This document shows positions 53,555 to 62,757 of a DNA stretch of 64,000 nt, in pieces. Below the pieces are notes generated by a model. The model was not told the origin of the DNA. It saw only the letters and a list, made by a program, of their open reading frames with translations, and did not search any database. Position 1 is the first letter of the stretch; every line of letters begins with the position of its first letter. Source of the DNA: Paenibacillus riograndensis SBR5. GTDB taxonomy: Bacteria > Bacillota > Bacilli > Paenibacillales > Paenibacillaceae. Position numbers and translations under genes: made by a program. The DNA lies in NCBI RefSeq assembly GCF_000981585.1, contig NZ_LN831776.1, positions 2,805,001-2,869,000 of the forward strand. The letters are read 5' to 3'.

Positions 53555-54736
53555 ATGAAAAAACTGCTCAAGCTGCGCGGATTTTATCTGTTCTTGGGAC
53601 TTGCCGGCGGTTCATTCGGCTCTTATCTTACCCTGCTGCTGAAGCAGGGGGGACTGGACAGCGGCCGGATCGGAATGCTCATGGCGACTGGCACACTGAT
53701 TGCCATCTGTATTCAACCTTTATGGGGTGTAATCTCTGACCGCTACAACCAAGCCCGGCTGGTGCTGATTTTAAGTGTCGCGGTTCCGGCGGTATTGGCG
53801 GTTTTTTACCAGTCGGAGTATTTCATTGTTTTGCTGGTGGTTTATACTCTCTCGACCATCTTCTCCTCTACACAGGCGCCTATAGCCGATTCCTACGCCA
53901 TTGTAGCGGCGAACAAGGCCGGTTCCACTTACGGGAGCATCCGGATGATGCTGAGCATAGGAGCGGCCGTAGGGGCCTATGCGGGGTCGCAGTATGTCTC
54001 GCATTTTTCCGTATCCACGATCTGGGTGCCGTTTCTGCTGCTGAGCAGTGTGGCCGTTGTGTTTGCGCTCACCCTGCCCAAGCAGGCGGAAGAAAACCGG
54101 ATGATGAGCCAGTCGTTCTCCAAGGGCATTAAAACGCTGTTGGGCAACAAAATATTTTTGGCTTTTCTGGGCGGGAGTTTTCTCGTCAACCAGACGATGA
54201 CGGCCTTTGGTACTTATTTTGTACTGGCCTTTCAATCGGTGGGGGGCTCGACCAGCCATGCGGGGATTGCGCTGTTCATTGCCTCGTTCACGAACTTCCC
54301 CTCCATGCTGTATGCCTCGAAGGTCATCAAGAAGCTGGGCAGGGAGCGCACGCTGCTGCTGGGTGCCCTCATCTATGTGCTGCGGTGGGGAATTCAGTTC
54401 GCTTTTCCGACCCCAGGGGTGATGATCGGCGTCCAGGTGCTGCATGGCCTGTCTTTTGGGCTTTTTTATGTCGCTGCCGTGGAGTATGTCTCGCATATTA
54501 CGCTGCCGGAAATGCAGGCCACAGGCCAAAGTGTGTTCAACATCGTATTTTCCGGTTTTGCGGGGATTCTGGGTAATCTGCTCAACGGGATTTTGCTCAG
54601 GGAGGGCGGAGTGTGGCTGATGAATTTATCCTGCATGCTCAGCTCTGCGCTGGGAGTGCTGCTGATCTTTTACGTCTCCCGGAGCACACGGAAGCGCATT
54701 CTGATACCGGTGGCGTCCGAAAGAGCGAGCCTTTAG
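53555..54736 (+). CDS. MFS transporter
   Basis: A 393-residue, 12-helix permease of the MFS_1-like/PPP group (relatives carry nucleosides or aromatic acids in other bacteria). Marks: FYLFLGLAGGSFGSYLTLLLKQGGLDSGRIGML, QPLWGVISDRYNQARLVL (motif A-like loop) and HGLSFGLFYVAAVEYV. The substrate cannot be told. GAGAGGAC lies 13 bases before ATG, a weak site. The basic C-tail is RSTRKRILIP. Confidence 0.88.
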   Translation: MKKLLKLRGFYLFLGLAGGSFGSYLTLLLKQGGLDSGRIGMLMATGTLIAICIQPLWGVISDRYNQARLVLILSVAVPAVLAVFYQSEYFIVLLVVYTLSTIFSSTQAPIADSYAIVAANKAGSTYGSIRMMLSIGAAVGAYAGSQYVSHFSVSTIWVPFLLLSSVAVVFALTLPKQAEENRMMSQSFSKGIKTLLGNKIFLAFLGGSFLVNQTMTAFGTYFVLAFQSVGGSTSHAGIALFIASFTNFPSMLYASKVIKKLGRERTLLLGALIYVLRWGIQFAFPTPGVMIGVQVLHGLSFGLFYVAAVEYVSHITLPEMQATGQSVFNIVFSGFAGILGNLLNGILLREGGVWLMNLSCMLSSALGVLLIFYVSRSTRKRILIPVASERASL

Positions 54737-54795
54737 GAGCTGCGGAAATCTAAGATTGGCGGAACAGTTTCTGCCTGGAAAGGGGCATTGTACTT

Positions 54796-55329
54796 ATGAA
54801 ATCACGCAATCCGGTATTGACCAGCCGCTGGCATGGCACAACGTTCCGCGTACGCTATCAGGAGACAGACCAGATGGGGGTGGTCTACCACGCCAATTAT
54901 TTGAGCTGGTTCGAGAGCGGGCGTACGGAGATGTTCCGGGAGCTTGGCTTTGCCTACCGTTCGCTGGAAAATATGGGGGTGCTTCTCCCGGTAACCACAG
55001 CAGATTTGCAATTTAAAAGTCCGGCGCGATATGATGATCTTGTCGCTGTGTATGCACGGCTTACCACGTTCTCGGCACTCCGGGTCGTATACGAATATGA
55101 AATCCGCCGGCTGGCCGGGACGGAGACGGGTGATCCGGAGGCATTTGGTCTTGCGGGGGGTTCTGCACCTGCTGATGTTGAGCAATTGCCCGGAGAATTG
55201 CTGGTTACCGGCTCAACGAGCCATGTGTGGCTGAATACGGATTGGAAGCCTGTAAGGCTGGACCGGGTGCTGCCGGAGTTGTTTTTGGCCATAACCATGG
55301 CGCTGAGGGAAGAAGGAGGAGCAGTATGA
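54796..55329 (+). CDS. Acyl-CoA thioesterase, 4HBT HotDog family
   Basis: A 177-residue HotDog-fold thioesterase. YQETDQMGVVYHANYLSWFESGRTEM is the typical helix with the catalytic Asp (TDQMGVVYH). A 25-residue insertion in the later strands (ETGDPEAFGLAGGSAPADVEQ) is not usual. Likely hydrolyses short or medium acyl-CoA. GGAAAGGGG lies 12 bases before ATG; the stop overlaps the fxsA start (ATGA). Confidence 0.88.
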   Translation: MKSRNPVLTSRWHGTTFRVRYQETDQMGVVYHANYLSWFESGRTEMFRELGFAYRSLENMGVLLPVTTADLQFKSPARYDDLVAVYARLTTFSALRVVYEYEIRRLAGTETGDPEAFGLAGGSAPADVEQLPGELLVTGSTSHVWLNTDWKPVRLDRVLPELFLAITMALREEGGAV

Positions 55330-55724
55330 TCAGGAACAAATGGCTGTGGGCTGCATTGTTTGTTATCCCGGCCGTGGAATTATTCGGGTTTATTTACGTG
55401 GCGGGTTTTCTCGGAGCCCCCAAGACGCTGCTGCTCATGCTGGCCAGTTCCGTGATCGGCTTTTTGATGATGCGCTTCGAGGGCAAGAAGGTGCTGCTGG
55501 ACAGCAGAACGCATATGCAGGAAGGCCGGGTGCCGGGGAAGACCATGCTGGACGGCTTGTGCATCTTTTTTGGCGGCCTGCTGCTGATTCTCCCAGGTTT
55601 TGTGACGGATATCGTCGGCTTTTCGCTGGTATTTCCGCTGACCCGGCCGCTGTACCGGGTTTTTCTGTTGAAATGGATTGAGAAAAAGATGAAAAACGGC
55701 ACCTTCACCTTTTACCGCCGATAG
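55326..55724 (+). CDS. fxsA: FxsA-family membrane protein
   Basis: A 132-residue membrane protein with four hydrophobic stretches. FVIPAVELFGFIYVAGFLGAPKTL, GKTMLDGLCIFFGGLLLILPGFVTDIVGF and PLTRPLYRVFLL match FxsA, which in E. coli relieves phage exclusion when overproduced; its normal role is unknown. ATG at 55326 overlaps the thioesterase stop and has AAGGAGGAG upstream. The neighbour order fxsA-ytvI-citZ matches Bacillus. Confidence 0.92.
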   Translation: MIRNKWLWAALFVIPAVELFGFIYVAGFLGAPKTLLLMLASSVIGFLMMRFEGKKVLLDSRTHMQEGRVPGKTMLDGLCIFFGGLLLILPGFVTDIVGFSLVFPLTRPLYRVFLLKWIEKKMKNGTFTFYRR

Positions 55725-55759
55725 GCTGGTAAGAGGCCGGGGCCAGGCGCAACTTGCGT

Positions 55760-56080
55760 GCGCTAAAAGTTGAAATGAGAGGTAAAAGTACCTTTGAATT
55801 GGCCAGATGCGTGCTAAATGGTGAAATGAGAGGTAAAAGTACCTCTGAATTGGCCAGATGCGTGCTAAATGGTGAAATGAGAGGTAAAAGTACCTTTGAA
55901 TTGGCCGGGTGTGTGCTAAATGGTGAAATGAGAGGTAAAAGTACCTTTGAATTGGCCGGGTGTGCGCTAAATGGTGAAATGAGAGGTAAAAGTACCTTTG
56001 AATTGGCCGGATGTGCGCAAAATGGTGAAATGAGAGGTAAAAGTACCTTTGAATTGGCCGGATGTTTGCAGGGCGGTTTT
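55760..56080. repeat. Array E: six tandem 51-bp units
   Basis: GAAATGAGAGGTAAAAGTAC starts at 55772, 55823, 55874, 55925, 55976 and 56027: six units, each exactly 51 bp. Each unit has the palindrome AGGTAAAAGTACCT and the tag GAATTGGCC. Both strands stay open because 51 is a multiple of three, but there is no ribosome-binding site and unit differences are not mainly synonymous, so I do not call a gene. Confidence 0.93.
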
Positions 56081-56184
56081 GTCTGTCTTGGCTTGCCGAA
56101 GCGCGTTTCTATTACAGATTCTGCATTAGAGGAAGCGAAGCTTACCCTTATTAATGCTGCCCCTTTCGTCGATAGCTGCACATA

Positions 56185-56234
56185 CCAAGCTTGCGGAGAT
56201 ACCGCTACCGGTATTTAACCGCAAGCTTTTTTAT
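56185..56234. terminator. Terminator-like hairpin after array E
   Basis: AAGCTTGCGG (56187) pairs with CCGCAAGCTT (56219), with a nested ATACCG/CGGTAT hairpin, followed by TTTTTAT. Confidence 0.8.
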
Positions 56235-56239
56235 CGCTT

Positions 56240-56545
56240 AGGAACTATACAATGTTAAACGATGCGGGTATCTATGAAGCTTCGGATGATATAGGAAGTG
56301 CAGGCGGAATGGGCTTCATCGGCGGAATAAAGCGGACTGAGCAGGCCTTATTTTGCAAAAAAAGTCTGCTTTCCTGGCGGTTCCGGACTCAGAAGCCGTT
56401 ATATCGTCATTTGAGCCTGAGGGGGAAAGCAACAATAGCGCTAGTCCGCATAACCTGCTGAACCGTCTGAATCGGCGAAATAAAGGCTCTCCTGTCCGCA
56501 TCAGCCGCGGATCGATCGTGAGGGACGGGATACGCGACAGTTGCC
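56240..56545. repeat. Intergenic repeat A, copy 3 (diverged)
   Basis: A clearly related but diverged copy: direct cores CGGACTGAGC (56334) and CGGACTCAGA (56385) 51 bp apart, then weakened inverted cores (CTGTCCGC near 56490). Core sequence and spacing are better kept than the bases between them. No gene. Confidence 0.75.
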
Positions 56546-56558
56546 ATGTTCCCTGCGC

Positions 56559-57674
56559 CTAATGCAGCCTCCCGCTCACAATATAACTATGCAGGGCGCG
56601 GAACACACCGGCCCGGTGAAAGGCATCGAGTACGACCAGTAGGACGGGGCCGAGGAGCAGGCCGGGCATGCCGAACAGCTGAAGGCCGGCGAACACGCCG
56701 ATCAGCATGGCAAGCGGGTCGAGGCCAATGCTGCTCGCAAGGACTTTCGGCTCCAGAATCTGGCGGGTGATGAGAATCACGGCGTAGAGCACCGACAGCC
56801 CGATGCCGAGCGCCAGATTGCCGGTCATGTAAGAGTAGATTGCCCAGGGCAGCAGCACAATTCCTACGCCGAGGTAAGGCACCAGATCAACCAGACCGAT
56901 CGTCAGTCCGATGGCAAAGGCGGAGTTCACGCCAAGCAGCAGCAGCCCGGCGATGACAATAATGGCCGTGATTGAAATCAGCACCAGCTGCGCCCGCAGG
57001 TAACCAAACAGCGCGTTGCGCAGATCGTGCCAAATCTCTGACACGGGTCTGCGCAGCGGCACAGGCACCAGTGCTCTCAGCTTGGCGTTGTGCCGCTCCC
57101 AGCCCGTGCTGAGGAAGAAGGCGGATAACATGATGACGATCAGAATGGAGCCCATGCTGGGCAGTGCGGAGATCAGCTTAAGGACCATGTTGAAAAAGCC
57201 GGTGATGAGCTCGGTCACAGCCTGGCCTACCGTCTCCGTGGTTCTGCTGATATTGCTGTCGATTGTGGCGTGATAGTCCGGGTTATCGTGATAAAACTGG
57301 TTGATTTGATTAATAATATTTTGAATGCTGGCATTCCGGCTGATGGACAGCAGCAGCTCCCGCCACTGGTCGGTGTGCAGGTCGAATGTCTGAAGCAGCC
57401 CGATCAATTCTTTGACAAGACGGGTGATCAGCGCGGTCAGCACCAGTGCGGTACCCCCGACATAAAAAAGCAGTGAAAGCGACACGGCCAGCCAGCGCGG
57501 AAGCTTGAAGCCTCTCAGAATCAGCACCAGCGGATGCATCAGATAGGCGAGCAGGTAGGCAAGCAGCAGAGGATACACGAGCGGCAGCAGTACATAGACC
57601 CCCAGCAGCAGCAATGCGGCGGCCAGTACGACCCAGAGGCCGCGCAGCACTCTTTTTAATACCAGCGTATCCAT
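56559..57674 (-). CDS. ytvI: Sporulation integral membrane protein YtvI (AI-2E exporter family)
   Basis: A 371-residue membrane protein of the AI-2E transporter/permease family with about eight helices. N-terminal LLGVYVLLPLVYPLLLAYLLAYLMHPLV and C-terminal VDLVPYLGVGIVLLPWAIYSY and AGLQLFGMPGLLLGPVLLVVL are family hallmarks. The YtvI branch is tied to sporulation in Bacillus. GGAGGG lies 7 bases before ATG. It lies between fxsA and citZ as in Bacillus, but facing the other way from both. Confidence 0.92.
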   Translation of the reverse strand: MDTLVLKRVLRGLWVVLAAALLLLGVYVLLPLVYPLLLAYLLAYLMHPLVLILRGFKLPRWLAVSLSLLFYVGGTALVLTALITRLVKELIGLLQTFDLHTDQWRELLLSISRNASIQNIINQINQFYHDNPDYHATIDSNISRTTETVGQAVTELITGFFNMVLKLISALPSMGSILIVIMLSAFFLSTGWERHNAKLRALVPVPLRRPVSEIWHDLRNALFGYLRAQLVLISITAIIVIAGLLLLGVNSAFAIGLTIGLVDLVPYLGVGIVLLPWAIYSYMTGNLALGIGLSVLYAVILITRQILEPKVLASSIGLDPLAMLIGVFAGLQLFGMPGLLLGPVLLVVLDAFHRAGVFRALHSYIVSGRLH

Positions 57675-57885
57675 GCTTCATCCCTCCTGATCCGGCTCTC
57701 CGGGCATAATAACGGCTCGTCTAATATATATTCAGAGATTGGTTTTTGAGACTACCCGGAAACATTTATCCCGCTCATAGGGGGCCAGCCCTAAACTGAA
57801 AGCGCAAACATGAAACAGGGAAAACGGAAGTTTTTTTCTATCTGTCCGATAAAATCATTTGATCTTGTTCAAAGCTTCCACGTTG

Positions 57886-57914
57886 TTCACATAACCGTCA
57901 AAATCCGTTATGAT
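57886..57914 (+). promoter_or_regulatory. citZ promoter with overlapping dyad (CcpC-like operator)
   Basis: -35 TTCACA (57886) and -10 TATGAT (57909), 17-bp spacer, each one mismatch from consensus. A perfect dyad CATAAC-N11-GTTATG (57890-57912) covers the core promoter. Its ATAA...TTAT ends resemble CcpC sites known at citZ and citB of Bacillus, but the spacing differs. The citZ start is 150 bp downstream. Confidence 0.65.
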
Positions 57915-57998
57915 AAATAAAGGCTATACGCGAAAAGTTCGTTGCAATCTCTGCAGGAGGCCAGAACGTTTAGTTATTAAAGATTGGGATATATCAAA

Positions 57999-58013
57999 AT
58001 GTAAATGTTTTCA
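57999..58013. promoter_or_regulatory. cre-like site in the citZ leader
   Basis: ATGTAAATGTTTTCA fits the cre consensus except one base (T for the central C). It lies between the promoter and the citZ start, where CcpA could block elongation. Inference from the match. Confidence 0.5.
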
Positions 58014-58063
58014 TTAGCGTAAAAACAGCTTTTATACCCTTGTTGGCAAAGGAGAGAGATACT

Positions 58064-59176
58064 ATGACAGCTACCAAAGGATTGGAAGGCATTGTTGCCA
58101 CTACCTCCTCGATCAGTTCGATTGTAGACGGCGTACTCACTTACCGCGGTTATGATATTGATGATCTTGCGGAGCACGCCACCTTCGAAGAGACCGCTTA
58201 TTTGCTGTGGTTCGGCAATCTGCCGACAACTCCCGAGCTGCAGGCGCTGCAGCGTGATCTCAGCGCTTTTGCTCCGATCCCTGAACAGGTGATTGCACAA
58301 ATGAAGCTGTATCCCAAAGAGGCCAACACTATGGCTGCACTGCGCTCGGCTGTATCGAGCCTTGCCCTGTACGATGAAGCTGCGGACGATATGAGCCGTG
58401 AGGCCAATGAGATCAAGGCCGTGAAGCTGCAGGCGCAGATTCCGACAGTGGTGGCTGCGCTGGCCCGCATCCGCAAGGGACTGGAGCCTGTGGCTCCCAA
58501 AGAAGGCTTGTCGCTTGCTGAGAATTTTCTCTATATGCTCTGGGGCAAACAGCCGGATATCGTATCCGTCAAAGCACTCGATGCTGCGCTGGTGCTGCAT
58601 GCCGACCATGAGCTGAACGCCTCTACGTTTGCCGGACGGGTAACAGTAGCGACCCTGTCGGACATTTATTCGGGTGTCACTTCGGCTATCGGTGCCCTGA
58701 AGGGGCCGCTGCACGGCGGTGCGAACGAGGCGGTGATGAAGATGCTGGAGGAAATCGGCACTCTGGATGCAGTGGAGCCGTATATCCAAGGCAAGCTGGA
58801 GCGCCGTGAGAAGATTATGGGCTTTGGCCACCGTGTCTACAAAAATGGCGATCCGCGCGCCAAGCACCTGATGAAAATGTCCCACGAGCTGGGATTAATG
58901 AAGAATGACACTGCGCTCTACGATATGTCGGTCAAAGTCGAGGAGCTGATTACTTCAAAGAAAGGCCTCAAGCCTAACGTGGACTTTTATTCGGCCTCGG
59001 TCTATACGCAGCTTGGCATTGAGCGGGAGCTGTTCACGCCGATTTTTGCCATCAGCCGTACCTCCGGATGGACTGCACATATTCTGGAGCAGTATGAGGA
59101 CAACCGCATCATCCGCCCGCGTGCGGAATACACAGGCATGTCCGAACAAAAGTACGTTCCGGTGGACGAGAGATAA
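58064..59176 (+). CDS. citZ: Citrate synthase
   Basis: A 370-residue enzyme joining acetyl-CoA and oxaloacetate to citrate. The catalytic residues are visible: H217 in GPLHGGANEAVMKML, H256 in GFGHRVYKNGDPRAKHL, and D307 in NVDFYSASVY. The short length and the opening GLEGIVATTSSISSIVDG are those of Gram-positive dimeric enzymes. ATG at 58064 has AAAGGAG upstream. First gene of the citZ-icd-mdh cluster as in Bacillus; a hairpin follows before icd. Confidence 0.96.
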   Translation: MTATKGLEGIVATTSSISSIVDGVLTYRGYDIDDLAEHATFEETAYLLWFGNLPTTPELQALQRDLSAFAPIPEQVIAQMKLYPKEANTMAALRSAVSSLALYDEAADDMSREANEIKAVKLQAQIPTVVAALARIRKGLEPVAPKEGLSLAENFLYMLWGKQPDIVSVKALDAALVLHADHELNASTFAGRVTVATLSDIYSGVTSAIGALKGPLHGGANEAVMKMLEEIGTLDAVEPYIQGKLERREKIMGFGHRVYKNGDPRAKHLMKMSHELGLMKNDTALYDMSVKVEELITSKKGLKPNVDFYSASVYTQLGIERELFTPIFAISRTSGWTAHILEQYEDNRIIRPRAEYTGMSEQKYVPVDER

Positions 59177-59177
59177 G

Positions 59178-59208
59178 GCGGCCCCTTGCGGGCCGCTGCA
59201 CCCCTTTA
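59178..59208 (+). terminator. Hairpin between citZ and icd (partial terminator or processing site)
   Basis: GCGGCCC-CTTGC-GGGCCGC, perfect 7-bp arms two bases after the citZ stop. The tail CCCCTTT is T-poor, so termination would be incomplete; it could also protect or process the citZ mRNA. Confidence 0.5.
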
Positions 59209-59240
59209 GTAGAATGAAATATAAACCAAACTAAAGTCTA

Positions 59241-59307
59241 TGCTTCCAAGGCAGCGTTGTGCGAAGACGAAACAAGGGAGCATAGGCTCACAAAACTTTT
59301 AGGAGGA
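59241..59307 (+). promoter_or_regulatory. Conserved leader element (icd copy)
   Basis: A 67-nt element: GCTTCCAAGGCAG, GTTGTG, CGAAG, 19 bases, then CTCACAAAACTTTTAGGAGG. CTATGCT near 59238 and AGCATAG at 59279 can pair around the middle of it. Parallel elements precede yheA and mdh. Confidence 0.6.
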
Positions 59308-59317
59308 CTACCCACTA

Positions 59318-60613
59318 ATGTTGAAACTGGAAAAATACGATCTGCCGACAGAAGGCGAACAAATTACAATCGAAGACGGCAAGCTGCTCGTTCCGGATCA
59401 TCCGATCATCCCGTTCATCGAGGGTGACGGTACAGGCCGCGACATTTGGAAAGCCTCCAAACGGGTACTGGATGCTGCAGTAGCCAAAGCCTACGGCGGC
59501 AAGAAGCAGATTGCCTGGTACGAAGTATTTGCCGGTGAGAAAGCCTTCAATACATATGGTGAATGGCTGCCGAACGATACGCTGGAAGCAATCCGTGAGT
59601 ATATTGTAGCTATCAAGGGGCCGCTGACTACGCCAATCGGCGGCGGTATCCGTTCCCTGAACGTGGCGCTGCGCCAGGAGCTGGATCTGTATGTCTGCCT
59701 GCGTCCGGTACGCTATTTCGATGGTGTGCCTTCTCCGGTGAAGCATCCCGAGCTGGTGGACATGGTGATTTTCCGTGAAAATACAGAGGACATCTATGCC
59801 GGCATCGAGTACAAGGAAGGCTCCGCAGAAGTGAAAAAGGTTATCGAATTCCTGCAGAACGAGCTGGGCGTGAACAAAATCCGTTTCCCGGAAACTTCCG
59901 GGATCGGCATCAAGCCGGTATCCTCGGAAGGCTCGAAGCGCCTGGTGCGCTCTGCGGTGGAATATGCAATCAAGCATGGCCGCAAGAGTGTGACGCTGGT
60001 GCACAAGGGCAACATCATGAAGTTCACTGAAGGCGCATTTAAGAACTGGGGTTATGAAGTGGCGGAGCAGGAATTCGGCGACAAGGTCTTCACCTGGAAC
60101 CAGTATGATGCCATCAAGGAGAAGAGCGGCGAGGCGGCTGCAAATGCTGCCCAGAAGGAAGCGGAAGCATCCGGCAAAATCATCATCAAGGATGCGATTG
60201 CGGATATCGCCCTCCAGCAGGTGTTGACCCGTCCAACCGATTTTGATGTGATCGCCACGCTCAACCTGAACGGGGACTATCTGTCCGACGCGCTTGCTGC
60301 ACAAATCGGCGGGATCGGCATTGCGCCTGGAGCGAATATTAACTATGTTACAGGACACGCTATTTTTGAGGCTACACACGGCACTGCACCGAAATATGCC
60401 GACAAAGACGTAGTCAATCCGGGTTCGGTGATCCTGTCCGGCGTAATGCTGCTTGAGCATCTGGGCTGGCAGGAAGCGGCAGACCTGATCTACAAAGGCA
60501 TGAGCACGGCCATCAACAATAAGACTGTTACTTATGATTTCGCCCGCCAGATGGAAGGCGCAACAGAGCTGAAATGCTCGGCCTTTGCTGACGAAATCAT
60601 CAGTCATCTATAA
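59318..60613 (+). CDS. icd: Isocitrate dehydrogenase (NADP-type)
   Basis: A 431-residue enzyme converting isocitrate to 2-oxoglutarate. [14 protein letters not shown], the isocitrate-binding [27 protein letters not shown] (Ser and three Arg), [18 protein letters not shown], the Lys in [10 protein letters not shown], and [24 protein letters not shown] are all present. The later part [10 protein letters not shown] fits the NADP-dependent bacterial type. AGGAGG lies 11 bases before ATG, at the end of the conserved leader. Confidence 0.97.
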   Translation: MLKLEKYDLPTEGEQITIEDGKLLVPDHPIIPFIEGDGTGRDIWKASKRVLDAAVAKAYGGKKQIAWYEVFAGEKAFNTYGEWLPNDTLEAIREYIVAIKGPLTTPIGGGIRSLNVALRQELDLYVCLRPVRYFDGVPSPVKHPELVDMVIFRENTEDIYAGIEYKEGSAEVKKVIEFLQNELGVNKIRFPETSGIGIKPVSSEGSKRLVRSAVEYAIKHGRKSVTLVHKGNIMKFTEGAFKNWGYEVAEQEFGDKVFTWNQYDAIKEKSGEAAANAAQKEAEASGKIIIKDAIADIALQQVLTRPTDFDVIATLNLNGDYLSDALAAQIGGIGIAPGANINYVTGHAIFEATHGTAPKYADKDVVNPGSVILSGVMLLEHLGWQEAADLIYKGMSTAINNKTVTYDFARQMEGATELKCSAFADEIISHL

Positions 60614-60634
60614 GACCAACCATCCTCAGCTTAT

Positions 60635-60698
60635 GCTGCGAAGTCAGTTTGCCGAAGCTGTGTCAAGGCTGGATATGCTCACTAAACTCTTAGGAGGA
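60635..60698 (+). promoter_or_regulatory. Conserved leader element (mdh copy)
   Basis: A 64-nt element: GCTGCGAAGTCAG, TTTGC, CGAAG, 19 bases, then CTCACTAAACTCTTAGGAGG. It fills nearly the whole icd-mdh gap and ends at the ribosome-binding site. Confidence 0.6.
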
Positions 60699-60703
60699 TA
60701 AAC

Positions 60704-61645
60704 GTGGCTATCAAACGTAATAAAATTACAGTCGTAGGCGCCGGTTTTACCGGCTCCACCACGGCGTTAATGCTTGCCCAAAAGGAGCTTGGCGATGTGG
60801 TGCTTCTGGATATTCCCCAGCTGGAGAACCCGACCAAAGGCAAGGTGCTGGATATGCTGGAGGCCGGTCCGGTACTGAAGTTTGATGCCCGGATTACGGG
60901 TACCTCCAGCTACGAAGATGCGGCGGATTCGGATATTGTCATCATCACCGCGGGGATTGCGCGCAAGCCGGGAATGAGCCGCGATGATCTGGTCAACACG
61001 AATGCGGGCATTGTAAAATCGGTGTGCGAGAATGTGAAGCGTGTGGCGCCTGAATCCATTGTCATCATCCTGAGCAATCCGGTAGATGCCATGACTTACG
61101 TGGCCTTCAAAACGCTGGGCTTTCCCAAAAACCGGGTCATCGGCCAATCCGGAGTGCTGGACACCGCGCGTTACTGTACTTTTATCGCCGAGGAGCTTAA
61201 CGTTTCGGTGGAGGATGTGCGCGGCTTTGTTCTGGGCGGCCATGGGGACGACATGGTTCCGCTGGTGCGGTATTCCAGTGTCGGCGGCATTCCCATCGAA
61301 ACACTGATTCCGGCAGAGCGGATTGCGGAGATTGTGCAGCGTACGCGGGTAGGCGGCGGTGAGATTGTCAGCCTCCTTGGCAACGGCAGTGCTTACTATG
61401 CCCCTGCAGCATCTCTCGTGCAGATGACCGAAGCGGTTCTGAAGGATAAGAAGCGGATACTTCCTGTCATCGCCCTCCTCGAAGGAGAATACGGGTACGA
61501 CGGTCTGTTCATGGGCATCCCGGCTCTGCTGGGTGCTGAAGGGATTGAAAAGATCTTCGAGCTGGAGCTGACAGCGGAAGAAAAGGCGGCTCTCGATAAG
61601 TCTGCAGATTCAGTACGTTCAGTAACTTCAGTGGTTACTATCTAG
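60704..61645 (+). CDS. mdh: Malate dehydrogenase
   Basis: A 313-residue, LDH-like malate dehydrogenase (NAD). The nucleotide loop is [12 protein letters not shown]; substrate Arg residues are in [17 protein letters not shown] and [17 protein letters not shown]; the catalytic His lies in [17 protein letters not shown]. The start is GTG with AGGAGG 7 bases upstream. End of the citZ-icd-mdh cluster, with a terminator right after. Confidence 0.97.
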   Translation: MAIKRNKITVVGAGFTGSTTALMLAQKELGDVVLLDIPQLENPTKGKVLDMLEAGPVLKFDARITGTSSYEDAADSDIVIITAGIARKPGMSRDDLVNTNAGIVKSVCENVKRVAPESIVIILSNPVDAMTYVAFKTLGFPKNRVIGQSGVLDTARYCTFIAEELNVSVEDVRGFVLGGHGDDMVPLVRYSSVGGIPIETLIPAERIAEIVQRTRVGGGEIVSLLGNGSAYYAPAASLVQMTEAVLKDKKRILPVIALLEGEYGYDGLFMGIPALLGAEGIEKIFELELTAEEKAALDKSADSVRSVTSVVTI

Positions 61646-61658
61646 GTCCATACGGACG

Positions 61659-61698
61659 CAAGCCCTCATTTCCATTCAAGAAATGAGGGCTTTCTTTT
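61659..61698 (+). terminator. Terminator after mdh
   Basis: AAGCCCTCATTT (61659) pairs perfectly with AAATGAGGGCTT (61680), followed by TCTTTT. Confidence 0.94.
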
Positions 61699-61766
61699 CA
61701 TAAGCTATGTGGTTGGGTATAATAAGAATGTAACTTATATCACAGCGAAAAATGAGGAGGCTAATC

Positions 61767-62192
61767 ATGGATCGGATTTTCTTTTTCTTACATATGATCG
61801 GGACCTTGGCGCTCGGCTTCTATCTGGTGCTGCCGTTTATTCTGAGCGGTACGGCCAAGCTCTCTGCTTCAGCCAAAGAGGGAACGTTAAGCGCTATCGG
61901 CGGATTTAACCGGTTCGCCCAGTATGGTCTGGTCATCCAACTGCTGACAGGGGGCTATATGATATCACAAGGGGATTATACCGTAGCCTGGATGGTTGTG
62001 GTTGTAGTTCTCCTGCTGGCGATGTTCGCACTGGGCGGCATCATGGGCAAGCCGCTGCGTCTGGCAGCTGCCGGAATGCGTGAGAACCGCGATGTATCCG
62101 GCCATACCGCGAAGCTGCGCACCCTGAGCCTGCTGCTGATGGTTGTGCTGATCGTGATGATGTTTTTTATGGTGTACAGACATATCATCTAA
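61767..62192 (+). CDS. Four-helix membrane protein, unknown
   Basis: A 141-residue membrane protein with four helices (FFFLHMIGTLALGFYLVLPF; YGLVIQLLTGGYMIS; VAWMVVVVVLLLAMFALGGIMG; TLSLLLMVVLIVMMFFMVY). GAGGAGG lies 7 bases before ATG 61767, and a TATAAT hexamer lies 50 bp upstream, suggesting its own promoter. The His in FLHMIG and pattern of helices recall small haem or copper-linked membrane families, but no ligand set is clear. In Bacillus phoP follows mdh; it is not here. Confidence 0.75.
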   Translation: MDRIFFFLHMIGTLALGFYLVLPFILSGTAKLSASAKEGTLSAIGGFNRFAQYGLVIQLLTGGYMISQGDYTVAWMVVVVVLLLAMFALGGIMGKPLRLAAAGMRENRDVSGHTAKLRTLSLLLMVVLIVMMFFMVYRHII

Positions 62193-62234
62193 GTTGAAAT
62201 CTCGTAAAATGGCTCTGGCGGCTGCGGCTGCGGG

Positions 62235-62620
62235 GGCCTTTTTTTGTTGTATAGGAAATTATACAGTGTAAAAAAATGTGGATATATCTTGGCGGCCTCA
62301 CAGAATATAAGCGATTGCAGAAGGGTGGGGCTCCATCCGCTGACTGAAGCGGACAGAGGAGCCCTTATTTTGCCCAAAATCTTGCTTTTTCAGCGGATAC
62401 GGACAGAGGAGCCGTTATATCGTTCGATGGAGCCTGGAATAAAGGGGAAAGGGACAAATAAGGGTACCTCAGTCCGTAGTCCTGCGGAATAAACGAATCT
62501 TCTTTCAATAACGGCTTTCCTGTCCGTAACGGCAGAGGATAGATCCCGAAGGAATTGGGCGATTCGTCTTCAGCATGCCCCCGTTGATTTGGGAGCGGTG
62601 GGGAATCCCTGTGGCCGGGA
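62235..62620. repeat. Intergenic repeat A, copy 4
   Basis: A full copy: TATACA hairpin (62248), direct cores at 62350 and 62400 (exactly 50 bp apart), inverted cores near 62470 and 62520, then the CAGCATGCCCCCGTTGAT segment. It shows the uninterrupted site (GGAGCCGTTATATCG) where copy 2 carries the intron. Confidence 0.85.
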
Positions 62621-62680
62621 AGCCCCGTGTTGTTATTCACCCGCCAGGGTGATTTTGTTCAAATATAAGAATTTATATGT

Positions 62681-62757
62681 TTCACGCTATAAATTATCCT
62701 TCTATTTCTCGCTGAAACGGGTACCGTCCTAATAAGGACGGCGTAGCCGTTTCTACT
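62681..62757 (-). repeat. Intergenic repeat C, copy 2 (inverted)
   Basis: TTCACGCTATAA, then CTTCTATTTCTCGCTGAAAC and GGACGGCGTAGCCGTTTCTAC with a GTCCT-AATA-AGGAC hairpin. It is the complement of 40934-41060 without the inner 40-bp piece. Confidence 0.8.

Noticed and set aside
55754..56218. A 154-codon repeat protein frame through array E
   Set aside because: Open only because the 51-bp unit is divisible by three. No ribosome-binding site, and the palindrome explains the conservation better than coding does.
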